Assembly: GCF_026342435.1 (NCBI RefSeq) | Contig: NZ_JAPEMT010000004.1 | Coordinates: 558,001-622,000, forward strand | Direction: 5' to 3' | DNA from: Streptomyces sp. NBC_00237 | GTDB taxonomy: Bacteria; Actinomycetota; Actinomycetes; Streptomycetales; Streptomycetaceae | DNA: 64,000 bases | In this document: in pieces, positions 31,968-39,567 of the stretch | How positions within the stretch are numbered: position 1 is the first letter of the stretch | Layout of the letters: every line of letters begins with the position of its first letter | Program-made: the position numbers and the translations under genes | Notes under the pieces: generated by a model | What the model saw: only the letters and a program-made list of their open reading frames with translations | The model's database searches: none | Told to the model about the DNA's origin: nothing

Positions 31968-32780
31968 ATGTTCACCATCGGAGACTTCGCCAGGCTCGGC
32001 CGCGTGTCGGTCCGGATGCTGCGTCACTACGACGCGACCGGACTGCTGCGCCCCGCCCGGGTCGACCCCGCCACCGGCTACCGCTTCTACACCGCCGCCC
32101 AGCTCGCCCGGCTCAACCGCGTCATCGCGCTCAAGGGCCTCGGCTTCACCCTCCAGCAGGTCGGGGAGATCCTCGACGAGAAGGTGACCCCCGAGGGGCT
32201 GCGCGCCATGCTGCGGCTGCGTCAGGCCGAACTGGAGACGGCGATGACGGAGGCGGCGACCCGGCTGGCCCACGTCGAGGCGAGGCTCCGGTCCATCGAG
32301 AACGAGGGACGCATGTCCACGAACGACGTAGTGATGAAGAGCCTGCCGGGCGTACGGGTGGCCGAACTGACCGGTGTCGCACCGGACTTCGACACCATCG
32401 GCCCCACCATCCAGCCGCTCTACGCCGAACTCTTCCAGCGCCTCGAAGCAGCGGGCGTCACGCCGAGCGGTCCCGGCGTCGCCTACTACGAGGACGCCCC
32501 GGAGGGCGGCGTCGTCGTCCACGCCGGGGTACAGGTCTCCGCTCCGGTACGGGACGACGGGGTCCTGCGGATCCTGGACCTGCCGCCCGTGGAGGCGGCG
32601 GCGACGATCGTGCACCGGGGCTCCATGGCGACGATCCTGCCGACGGTCCAGACCCTGGGCCAGTGGATCGACACCAACGGCTACCGCTCCTCCGGTTACC
32701 CCCGGGAGATCAACCTGGAATGCCCGCCGGACCAGAACGAGTGGGTGACGGAACTCCAGGAGCCGATCGCCAAGCCCTGA
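31968..32780 (+). CDS. MerR family regulator with GyrI-like effector domain
   Basis: 270 residues from ATG 31968. The N-terminal winged helix reads FTIGDFARLGRVSVRMLRHY followed by PATGYRFYTAAQLARLNRV, a coiled dimerisation helix (LRQAELETAMTEAATRLAHV), and from about 115 a GyrI-like/effector-binding domain (VVMKSLPGVRVAELTGVAPD). This is the TipA/BmrR branch, which senses drugs or other small molecules. Its stop is three bases from the stop of the convergent DUF3159 gene. The operator at 31926-31950 suggests it activates its own promoter. Confidence 0.9.
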   Translation: MFTIGDFARLGRVSVRMLRHYDATGLLRPARVDPATGYRFYTAAQLARLNRVIALKGLGFTLQQVGEILDEKVTPEGLRAMLRLRQAELETAMTEAATRLAHVEARLRSIENEGRMSTNDVVMKSLPGVRVAELTGVAPDFDTIGPTIQPLYAELFQRLEAAGVTPSGPGVAYYEDAPEGGVVVHAGVQVSAPVRDDGVLRILDLPPVEAAATIVHRGSMATILPTVQTLGQWIDTNGYRSSGYPREINLECPPDQNEWVTELQEPIAKP

Positions 32781-32783
32781 GGG

Positions 32784-33473
32784 TCAAGGAGTTGTACGTC
32801 CCGCACGCCTGGCGGCGCGGCGCACCGCCCATGCCCAGACGGCCAGTGCCACGGCCCACAGTGGGTAGTTCATGGCGATCTTCGCGAACGCCAGCCAGCC
32901 CGCCAGGTCCCGGTCGTACAGCCAGAACTGCACGACGAACCGCGAGCCGAAGACGAATGCCAGCACCGCCGTCGCCACGTCGTAGCCGAAGCGCGACGGG
33001 CGGTCGTGCAGCCAGGCCCGGGAGCTGCGGTTCACCGCGCTCCACACCACCCCGGCCAGCGGCCGACGCACCACCAGGGAGAGCACCAACAGCACGAACA
33101 CCGTCAGGCTCAGCCAGATGTCGACGACGAAGAAGTCACGCGCCTCGCCCGACCTGCTCGCGAAGTACGAGGAGATGCCGACTCCGACGACCCCTGCCAG
33201 CGCGGGCTTCAACGGCTGACGGCGCGCCGCCCGCAGCACGGTGAACGCGATCACCGTGCCGATGGCCGCGAAGATCCCGGGCCGCAGTCCGAAGGCGGAG
33301 TTCACGAGGACGAAGGCGACGGAGGGGAGGGAGGAGTGGAGGAGCCCGACGGGCCCGCCGGTCTCCTCCCACAGGGTGGGCCGCCGCGTGCGGGACGGCC
33401 CGCGCCGCTCGGGCGGCGGGCGCCCCTCGGTGCGGTCGTTCTGCGGAGGGCGGGTGCAGTAGCTGATTGCCAT
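32784..33473 (-). CDS. DUF3159 membrane protein
   Basis: 229 residues from ATG 33473. About five or six membrane segments, with the DUF3159 sequence PSVAFVLVNSAFGLRPGIFA and later LTVFVLLVLSLVVRRPLAGV. The N-terminal 35 residues are charged and precede TLWEETGGP, the conserved start of the domain. Function unknown; similar proteins are common in actinobacteria. A TetR gene lies 39 bp upstream on the same strand, so the two may be co-transcribed with TetR first. Confidence 0.82.
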   Translation of the reverse strand: MAISYCTRPPQNDRTEGRPPPERRGPSRTRRPTLWEETGGPVGLLHSSLPSVAFVLVNSAFGLRPGIFAAIGTVIAFTVLRAARRQPLKPALAGVVGVGISSYFASRSGEARDFFVVDIWLSLTVFVLLVLSLVVRRPLAGVVWSAVNRSSRAWLHDRPSRFGYDVATAVLAFVFGSRFVVQFWLYDRDLAGWLAFAKIAMNYPLWAVALAVWAWAVRRAARRAGRTTP

Positions 33474-33511
33474 GGCGATGCCTCTTCCGGTCGTACCGTA
33501 CGGAACGTGTG

Positions 33512-34138
33512 CTACTCCTGCCGTGCGTCCCCCTTGGCGACGGCCCTGCGGTACAGCTCCTGGAGCTCGCCGACGAAGGCGTCCGTGTCGACCTCCGGGT
33601 CCGCGCGGAACAGTTCGTGGAACCCCTCCACCGAGCACTGCACGCTCTGCGCCACCCACGCCGGGTTCAACTCCCGGAACTCCCCGTCGGCCACCCCGCG
33701 CCGCAGGATCTCCTCCACTGGCCCTGCCAGCGCCCGCGCGTCGAACGCGTCGGTGCGGCCCGGCGCCTTCCAGCTCGACGCCAGCCGCCACAACGCCCGT
33801 ACGCCGTCGCGGTGTCGGTCCTGGAACCGTACGAAGGCATCGATGTACGCGAGCAGTGCCGACATGGCGTCCGGCGCGTCCTGCAACGCCGCCTCGACCG
33901 TCGCGACGCACTCGCCGAGCAGGTCCTCCGTCAGCTGCACCAGCACGTCGTCCTTGTCGGCGAAGTGGTAGGTGATCAGCCCGGGGCTGGACAGCCCGGC
34001 CTCCTCCGCCACCCGGCTCAGCGAGGTACGGGACAGCCCGTCCCGCGCGAGCACGGTGACGGCGGCGTCGATGATCTGCCGCCTGCGCACCGCGCCGACC
34101 GCCGACGGACGCCTTGCGGGAGTCTTGTTTGTACGCAC
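33512..34138 (-). CDS. TetR family transcriptional regulator
   Basis: 208 residues, N-terminal helix-turn-helix IIDAAVTVLARDGLSRTSLS and VAEEAGLSSPGLITYHFADK, followed by a C-terminal BetI-like domain. The start is taken as the GTG at 34138; it has no ribosome site. Upstream TACTAA sits nine bases before it, so leaderless translation is possible. It precedes the DUF3159 gene and probably regulates itself and that gene. Confidence 0.88.
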   Translation of the reverse strand: MRTNKTPARRPSAVGAVRRRQIIDAAVTVLARDGLSRTSLSRVAEEAGLSSPGLITYHFADKDDVLVQLTEDLLGECVATVEAALQDAPDAMSALLAYIDAFVRFQDRHRDGVRALWRLASSWKAPGRTDAFDARALAGPVEEILRRGVADGEFRELNPAWVAQSVQCSVEGFHELFRADPEVDTDAFVGELQELYRRAVAKGDARQE

Positions 34139-34206
34139 AACCCAAATTTAGTACAGCTGAACAAGAATCGGAACCCGTCGACCGGACCCGCGACGACCCG
34201 GGCCCC

Positions 34207-34743
34207 TCAGTCGTGCCGGGGGTGCTTGTCCTTCCGGTGCAGCAGATGTCTGCGCAGGTCGCGGGTGAGGGTGGTGGCGCCTGCGGTGAGGAAGACGAAG
34301 CTGTACAGGACCTGGAGCAGCGTCACCGCCCGCGCCGTCTGGCCGGTCGGGCTGACGTCACCGAAGCCGATCGTGGCGAGGGTGACCACGGTGAAGTACA
34401 GCGCGTCGAGCCTGGTGCGCAGCCCGTCGAACTCGTCCTGCTGCTGGGCCAGTACGTAGTACGTGGCCGAGAACAGCAGAATCGTCAGGCACATCAGCCC
34501 GGCGATGATCCAGGCGGGCCGGGATCCGCCCCGGTTCGCCAGGACGTACTGGATCTGGACGAGCAGCCCCACGGCGACCAGGACGAGGCCGCACGCCAGG
34601 GCGGTCCAACTGAGGAAGGGCCGGTGATGGCCGAAGACGTGCAGCGGCAGCCAGAAGTACACCGCCACCATGACGGCGGCCGAGACCGCGAGAAGGGTCG
34701 GCCGGTGCCACCGGACGGCGGCCTCGTGCGAGTGGGTCGTCAC
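34207..34743 (-). CDS. Two-TM potassium channel-like protein
   Basis: 178 residues from a GTG at 34743 (a GTG at 34818 is possible). Two or three N-terminal hydrophobic segments are followed by a pore region LDALYFTVVTLATIGFGDVS with TIGFGD in place of TVGYGD. This is the Ion_trans_2 type of bacterial K+ channel; the Y-to-F substitution in the filter is tolerated in many bacterial channels. It is about 100 bp downstream of the ClC-type gene on the same strand and could form an ion-homeostasis pair with it. The start is uncertain. Confidence 0.8.
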   Translation of the reverse strand: MTTHSHEAAVRWHRPTLLAVSAAVMVAVYFWLPLHVFGHHRPFLSWTALACGLVLVAVGLLVQIQYVLANRGGSRPAWIIAGLMCLTILLFSATYYVLAQQQDEFDGLRTRLDALYFTVVTLATIGFGDVSPTGQTARAVTLLQVLYSFVFLTAGATTLTRDLRRHLLHRKDKHPRHD

Positions 34744-34842
34744 GTGGCGGACACCGCCGTTCCTGATCGCTCGGTGGCCGGGGAGGACAAGTCTGGCCCG
34801 GCCACCGGGGGGCTTCACCCCGCCGGGCCCATCCGGGTGACG

Positions 34843-36105
34843 TCACGCAGCGGCCCGGCCCGTCGTGCGGCCCTCTTCCTCGATCAGCATCTCGGGGCGT
34901 CCGGTGGCGAGGAGCCACGCGGGCAGGGCCGCGACGCAGAGCAGCGGCAGCAGGGCGAGGTCCATGGCGACGGCGGCGGCCGTGAAGAGACTGAGCCAGC
35001 CCTGGCGGGTGGTGGCGAGCAGGATGCCGAGTACGGCGCAGGTGATGGCGAGCGACGCGGGCACGGAGCCGACGAGGGCGTGCGCCAGCATGCCCAGCGC
35101 CACGCCCACGAAGACGGCGGGGAAGATGCGACCGCCACGGAAGCCGCAGGACCCGGCGACGACCAGCGCGGCCAGTTTCACCAGGGCCAGGAGTAGCAGG
35201 TTCGCCGCATCGTGCTCGTCGGCGTGCCCGGTCAGCTCCTTCATCTCGGTCAGACCCTTGAAGAGGGTGAGGTGGCCGCCGACGGCGCCCAGGACTCCGA
35301 GGACGAGCCCACCGGCGGTGAGCATCATGACGGGGTGGCCCAGCCGCCGGAAGGCGCGGTGGACGTACGGGAAGGCGTGGACGGCGACGAGTCCGACCAG
35401 CGCCGCACCCGAGCTGATCACCATGGCGGAGACCACGTCGATCAGCTGCGGTCCCGGGTAGGGCGCGATGTCGACCTGGAAGGCCGGGTGCGCGATGAGG
35501 ACCGTGGTCAGGGACCCCGCTCCCGCCGCGACCAGCGGTGCGAACAGCCGGTCCCACAGGGGCCGGGGGTCGGCGTCCGCCCTGATCTCGGAGAGGATCA
35601 ACGCCGCCGCGACGGGGGTGCCGAACAGGGCGCCGACGGTTCCGGCGGCGGCGAGGGAGACCCAGACGGCAGCGGGCGTACGCGGCATGGCCTTCATGCC
35701 CAGTGCGTAGGCGAGGGCGATGTTGATGGCGGTGATCGGGTTCTCCGGGCCGAGGCTCACGCCGCCCGCGAGGCCGATGACCACGGCGAGCGCGAGGCCG
35801 GGCAGTACCCGTACCGGCAGCGGCGGATCGACGAGGCCCGTCGTCGCCGGGTCGGGCCCGGCGTGCCCCGGTACCTTCCACACCACGAGCCCGACGACCA
35901 GGCCGACCGAGGTGAGCGTGCCGAGAATCCAGCCCGCCGAGGTCCCGGACACTCCGAAGGCGTCCGGCAGCCGGTCCCACAGCACGTCCTGGAGCCGGTC
36001 GGAGACCCAGCTGAGCGCGAGGAGCAGCAGGCTCGATCCGACGCCGACCAGCAGCGCGGGGAGGATCAGCGGGGCCAGTCTGCGGGCCTGTGGCGTCAGA
36101 GTCAT
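34843..36105 (-). CDS. ClC-type ion channel protein, YfeO-like
   Basis: 420 residues from ATG 36105 with GGAG upstream. Twelve or more hydrophobic segments. The chloride-channel filter regions are GLAGGVSLGPENPITA near residue 115 (where most ClC have G-K-E-G-P) and SCGFRGGRIFPAVFVG (G-x-F-x-P). The first is the sequence of the E. coli YfeO group. The gating glutamate of exchangers is replaced by Leu, suggesting a passive channel rather than a H+/Cl- exchanger. Which ion it carries is not known. Confidence 0.85.
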   Translation of the reverse strand: MTLTPQARRLAPLILPALLVGVGSSLLLLALSWVSDRLQDVLWDRLPDAFGVSGTSAGWILGTLTSVGLVVGLVVWKVPGHAGPDPATTGLVDPPLPVRVLPGLALAVVIGLAGGVSLGPENPITAINIALAYALGMKAMPRTPAAVWVSLAAAGTVGALFGTPVAAALILSEIRADADPRPLWDRLFAPLVAAGAGSLTTVLIAHPAFQVDIAPYPGPQLIDVVSAMVISSGAALVGLVAVHAFPYVHRAFRRLGHPVMMLTAGGLVLGVLGAVGGHLTLFKGLTEMKELTGHADEHDAANLLLLALVKLAALVVAGSCGFRGGRIFPAVFVGVALGMLAHALVGSVPASLAITCAVLGILLATTRQGWLSLFTAAAVAMDLALLPLLCVAALPAWLLATGRPEMLIEEEGRTTGRAAA

Positions 36106-36713
36106 GTCTTCTCCGGCCCCGTGGTGCGGCCCGTGCGGTTGCGTCGCTCTCTCGGTCAGGTCCTTCACAGCCTGTGTCGGCGTACGGAGGGCGGCGACCG
36201 CTGGCTGCCGACCGGGTGACGGGGTGTGCGGAAATGAGGACTCCGGGTCGGAAAGCTACTCGCGCTTTCCGCACTATGCAATGTCACATTGAAAGTTTTC
36301 TGAACTGACGTCAGCTGTCCGCTGCAAGTTGATGATCCGGGGTGGGTGGGCAGGTCGTTCCCGGTGCGTCCGATCCGCCTCGGCCACTCGGTGTTACCCG
36401 CCCACATCAGGTGCCTGGCCTGCGAAGGCTCTGCGGCGTCCCGGTCGAAATGGTCAGGTCCGGGGTGAGGATCGGGCCTGCGCGGAGGGTGAAGGCCCAA
36501 CTGCCCGACCGGTCACGGGTATTGACAGCGCCTCATCGCGAAGCCCTCAATATGCGACACAGGTCAACTTCTTCCAACACGCCGTGCGGTGGAGAGAGCC
36601 GACGGCTGTCGCCAGGAGTGCTCCACCCGGCACGTTTCGTCCCTCCACCGCCAGGCGGTCGAGGCCGACCGTCCCGGCACGAGGAACCCCCCACCCGAAA
36701 GGACCGATCGCCC
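36106..36713. promoter_or_regulatory. 608-bp divergent control region with two palindromes
   Basis: No gene visible. CAATG (36279-36283) and CATTG (36287-36291) form a dyad around TCA, and CTGACGTCAG (36305-36314) is a perfect 10-bp palindrome; the surrounding 40 bp are relatively AT-rich. The first is similar (15 of 21 bases) to 39480-39500, upstream of the collagenase gene. The rest holds the leader of the secreted glycosidase gene, with TTGACA near 36526. Confidence 0.5.
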
Positions 36714-39356
36714 ATGCGCCGATTGGCTTGTGCACTGTCCGTCGTGCTCGCGACGGCCGGCACCTTGGCAGCCCTGCCCGCTCCCCCCGCCATGGCGGGG
36801 GCGGCGGCAGAGCCCTACGTGCTCGAAATCGAGAAGATGTCGCTGACCAACTTCGGGACGGAGACCATCGACCACACCTGGCAGGACAAGCCGGTCGACA
36901 AGGTCACCTACGCCCTGGGCGCCTCGGGACAGACGAGCAGCGCCAAGACGGTCTTCAACGGCGTCGCCGGAACGTACGACCTCATCACGCGCTACAACGG
37001 CAAGACCGCGAAGGGCGTGACGTACAAGCTCTCGGTGAACTCCGTCCAGGCGGACTCCTGGGAGACCTCCCAGCGCTACGGCCGTGACCACACCGACCCG
37101 GTGAACATCGACACCCGGACGTCGAGCAAGATCGCGCTCAAGGCCGGTGACGTCATCGAGCTGACCGCCGTCTCGGCGGGCGAGGTGCCCCGCGTGGACC
37201 GGATCACGGTCCAGGCCCACGTCGGTCCGCCGACCAGCCCGCTCAGCATCAACTCGCCGAACCAGACGCTGAACGACGGCTTCAACTGGGGCAAGAACCG
37301 CGCCCTGGACATGACCTTCTACCCGGGCAACCCGATGATGGGGCACGAGCCGGAGTGGTGGCGGCTGAAGGATGCCAACCACACCTCGGTGACCCCCGGC
37401 TACTGGGGCGCGTACACCAACCGGGAGTCCTTCTACAACCGGGACATCTCCCACCAGTCCGACGGCGCGCACGCGGTCGGCCTGGACAAGGAGACCTTCA
37501 GCATGCTGAAGACCTTCGCCGACGACGCCGACGATCCGGGCCAGAAGGGCTGGCCGCTGTGGGCGCACAGCTCGTACGGCGCCATGTACTACATCGACGG
37601 CACCGGGTTCCGGGAGCTGCCGTCCCCGTTCAACCTGATGACCAAGGCGTTCAAGCAGTACCAGTGGACGGGCAACAAGGACTGGATCAACGACCCGACC
37701 CTCTCGGCGTACTACGACTCGACGATGACCACGTTCCTGACCGACCACGAGGTGGTCTGGAACGACGCGAATCCGTCCGCCGAGCAGCCCGTCTCGAAGA
37801 AGCAGGAGGGCGAGTACACGGCGACGTACTTCGAGTTCCCGAACGAGAAGCTGGTCTCGGCCGCCGACTCGCTCGGCTACCAGTACCAGTCGATGCTGGC
37901 CTACGCGGAGATCCTGAAGGCGAAGGGCAACACCGCCGACAGCCAGAAGTGGACCGACCGCGCCAAGCGGGTGCGCGACCACTTCGAGGCGAAGTGGTGG
38001 GACGCCTCGAACAACCGCTACATCCGGGGCAAGGACGCGGCCGGTACGGGCTACAGCAGTTGGGGCCACGAGGCCAGCTTCCTGATGATGCTGACGGGGC
38101 TCGGCGACCACGGCCCCCGGACCAGCGGCTACCTGGACTTCGTCGCCGCCAACGACGACGGCCTGAACGTCGAGGCGGCCTCCTACCTGCCGGAGATGTA
38201 CTACCAGTACAACCGGCCGGACGAGGGCTGGGCCTGGCTGAAGAAGCTCATGACGGGCCGCAACACCTACCCCGAGATAGCGTTCCTCGCGGTCAGCAGC
38301 GTCACCGACGGCATGATGGGCGTGCAGCCCGACGCCCCGAACCACAAGGTGGCCACCGTCTCCCGGCTGACCGCCGAGACGCCGTGGGTGGAGCTCGACC
38401 ACCTCAAGGTCGGTGACAGCGACCTCAAGCTGAAGCACACCGGCACGACGGCCTCCACGCTGACCAACAACGGGGGATCCGCCGTCACGTGGGAGGCCCA
38501 GTTCTACGGAACCCCCGCCTCGATCACCGTGAACGGCGTCGCGCGGACGCCGAAGACCAAGTCGCTCTACGGCAAGACGGTCTCCTACGTGGAGGTCCCG
38601 GTGGCCGCCGGAGCGTCCGTGACCGCGAGCACCGGCGCCACGGCCGGTGACACCGAGGCCCCCAGCGTGCCGACCGGGCTGACGGCCGCCAACACCACCT
38701 CGACCAGCGTGGACCTGAAGTGGACGGCCTCGACCGACGACGTCGGCGTGACCGGCTACGAGATCTACCGGGGCACCACGCTCGTCGGTACGTCCACGGG
38801 CACGAGCTACACCGCCACGGGGCTGACGGCCTCGACACCGTACTCGTTCACGGTCAAGGCGGTGGACGCCGCCAAGAACGCCTCCGGCGCCAGCACCGCC
38901 GTCGCCGTCACCACCACCGCCGGGAGCGGGGGCGGCCAGGCGGTCCAGCTGAGCGATCTCGCCTGGAGCGACGCCCGGAGCGACTTCGGCACGCCGCGCA
39001 AGGACCGGAGCGTCGACGGCAACCCGATCAGGCTGAACGGCACGGCGTACGCCAAGGGCGTCGGCACGCACGCCAACGGCAGCCTCACGTACGCCCTGAA
39101 CGGCGCCTACTCGCGGTTCAGTTCGGACGTGGGCGTCGATGACGAGGTCGGTGCGAACTCGACCGTCAGGTTCGAAGTATGGGGCGACGGACGGAAGTTG
39201 TACGAGACTCCGGCGGTGATGACGCCGACGAGCCCGACCCAGCCGATCGACGTCAGCGTCAAGGACGTGAAGTCCCTGGTCCTGAAGGTCACCGACGCGG
39301 GCGACGGCATCAACAGCGACCACGCCGACTGGGCCGGAGCCAAGCTGCTGCCCTGA
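36714..39356 (+). CDS. Secreted multidomain glycosidase-like protein (CBM, six-hairpin core, FN3, NPCBM)
   Basis: 880 residues. A Sec signal peptide (ALSVVLATAGTLAALPAPPA, cleavage near residue 28) leads into a beta-sandwich CBM-like module to about 170. Residues about 180-620 look like an (alpha/alpha)6 barrel rich in W/Y/D (EPEWWRLKDANHTSVTPGYW, ESFYNRDISHQSDGAHAVGL), as in six-hairpin glycosidases. A fibronectin III domain follows (about 649-738, PSVPTGLTAANTTSTSVDLK), then an NPCBM carbohydrate-binding domain (741-880, KGVGTHANGSLTYAL). Probably degrades an environmental polysaccharide. I cannot assign a GH family or catalytic acids. Ends at a strong terminator. Confidence 0.8.
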   Translation: MRRLACALSVVLATAGTLAALPAPPAMAGAAAEPYVLEIEKMSLTNFGTETIDHTWQDKPVDKVTYALGASGQTSSAKTVFNGVAGTYDLITRYNGKTAKGVTYKLSVNSVQADSWETSQRYGRDHTDPVNIDTRTSSKIALKAGDVIELTAVSAGEVPRVDRITVQAHVGPPTSPLSINSPNQTLNDGFNWGKNRALDMTFYPGNPMMGHEPEWWRLKDANHTSVTPGYWGAYTNRESFYNRDISHQSDGAHAVGLDKETFSMLKTFADDADDPGQKGWPLWAHSSYGAMYYIDGTGFRELPSPFNLMTKAFKQYQWTGNKDWINDPTLSAYYDSTMTTFLTDHEVVWNDANPSAEQPVSKKQEGEYTATYFEFPNEKLVSAADSLGYQYQSMLAYAEILKAKGNTADSQKWTDRAKRVRDHFEAKWWDASNNRYIRGKDAAGTGYSSWGHEASFLMMLTGLGDHGPRTSGYLDFVAANDDGLNVEAASYLPEMYYQYNRPDEGWAWLKKLMTGRNTYPEIAFLAVSSVTDGMMGVQPDAPNHKVATVSRLTAETPWVELDHLKVGDSDLKLKHTGTTASTLTNNGGSAVTWEAQFYGTPASITVNGVARTPKTKSLYGKTVSYVEVPVAAGASVTASTGATAGDTEAPSVPTGLTAANTTSTSVDLKWTASTDDVGVTGYEIYRGTTLVGTSTGTSYTATGLTASTPYSFTVKAVDAAKNASGASTAVAVTTTAGSGGGQAVQLSDLAWSDARSDFGTPRKDRSVDGNPIRLNGTAYAKGVGTHANGSLTYALNGAYSRFSSDVGVDDEVGANSTVRFEVWGDGRKLYETPAVMTPTSPTQPIDVSVKDVKSLVLKVTDAGDGINSDHADWAGAKLLP

Positions 39357-39386
39357 CGGACCGTCGCGGAGCAGTCCGTCCGCAGC

Positions 39387-39423
39387 GGGCGGGCCCGGCC
39401 GATGCCACCGGCCGGGCCCGCCC
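39387..39423 (+). terminator. Terminator after the secreted glycosidase gene
   Basis: GGGCGGGCCCGGCCG (39387-39401) and its perfect complement (39409-39423) form a 15-bp stem around ATGCCAC, followed by a run of C. It starts 31 bp after the stop codon. Confidence 0.9.
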
Positions 39424-39479
39424 CCCCCCGGCCGTCCCAAGTTCGGTGGCCGATGAATCTTTACAGAACTCTTCCCGAA

Positions 39480-39504
39480 CAATGCGACATGTGAAATTTT
39501 ACAC
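39480..39504. promoter_or_regulatory. AT-rich dyad upstream of the collagenase gene
   Basis: GTGAAATTTTACAC (39491-39504) is an imperfect dyad inside the most AT-rich part of the 211-bp gap. Bases 39480-39500 match 36279-36299 at 15 of 21 positions, the region upstream of the secreted glycosidase, so the two degradative genes may share a regulator. Confidence 0.4.
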
Positions 39505-39567
39505 GTCACGTGTTAGAAGCCCGTGCGCCCCAGCACGCGGCCACGACGGCCCCGGAGGCCCCCACAG

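Noticed and set aside
34113..34165. Long inverted repeat CTTGTT...AACAAG at the TetR promoter as an operator.
   Set aside because: The arms are short and asymmetrically spaced, and the inner CAGCTG core shows only partial symmetry.
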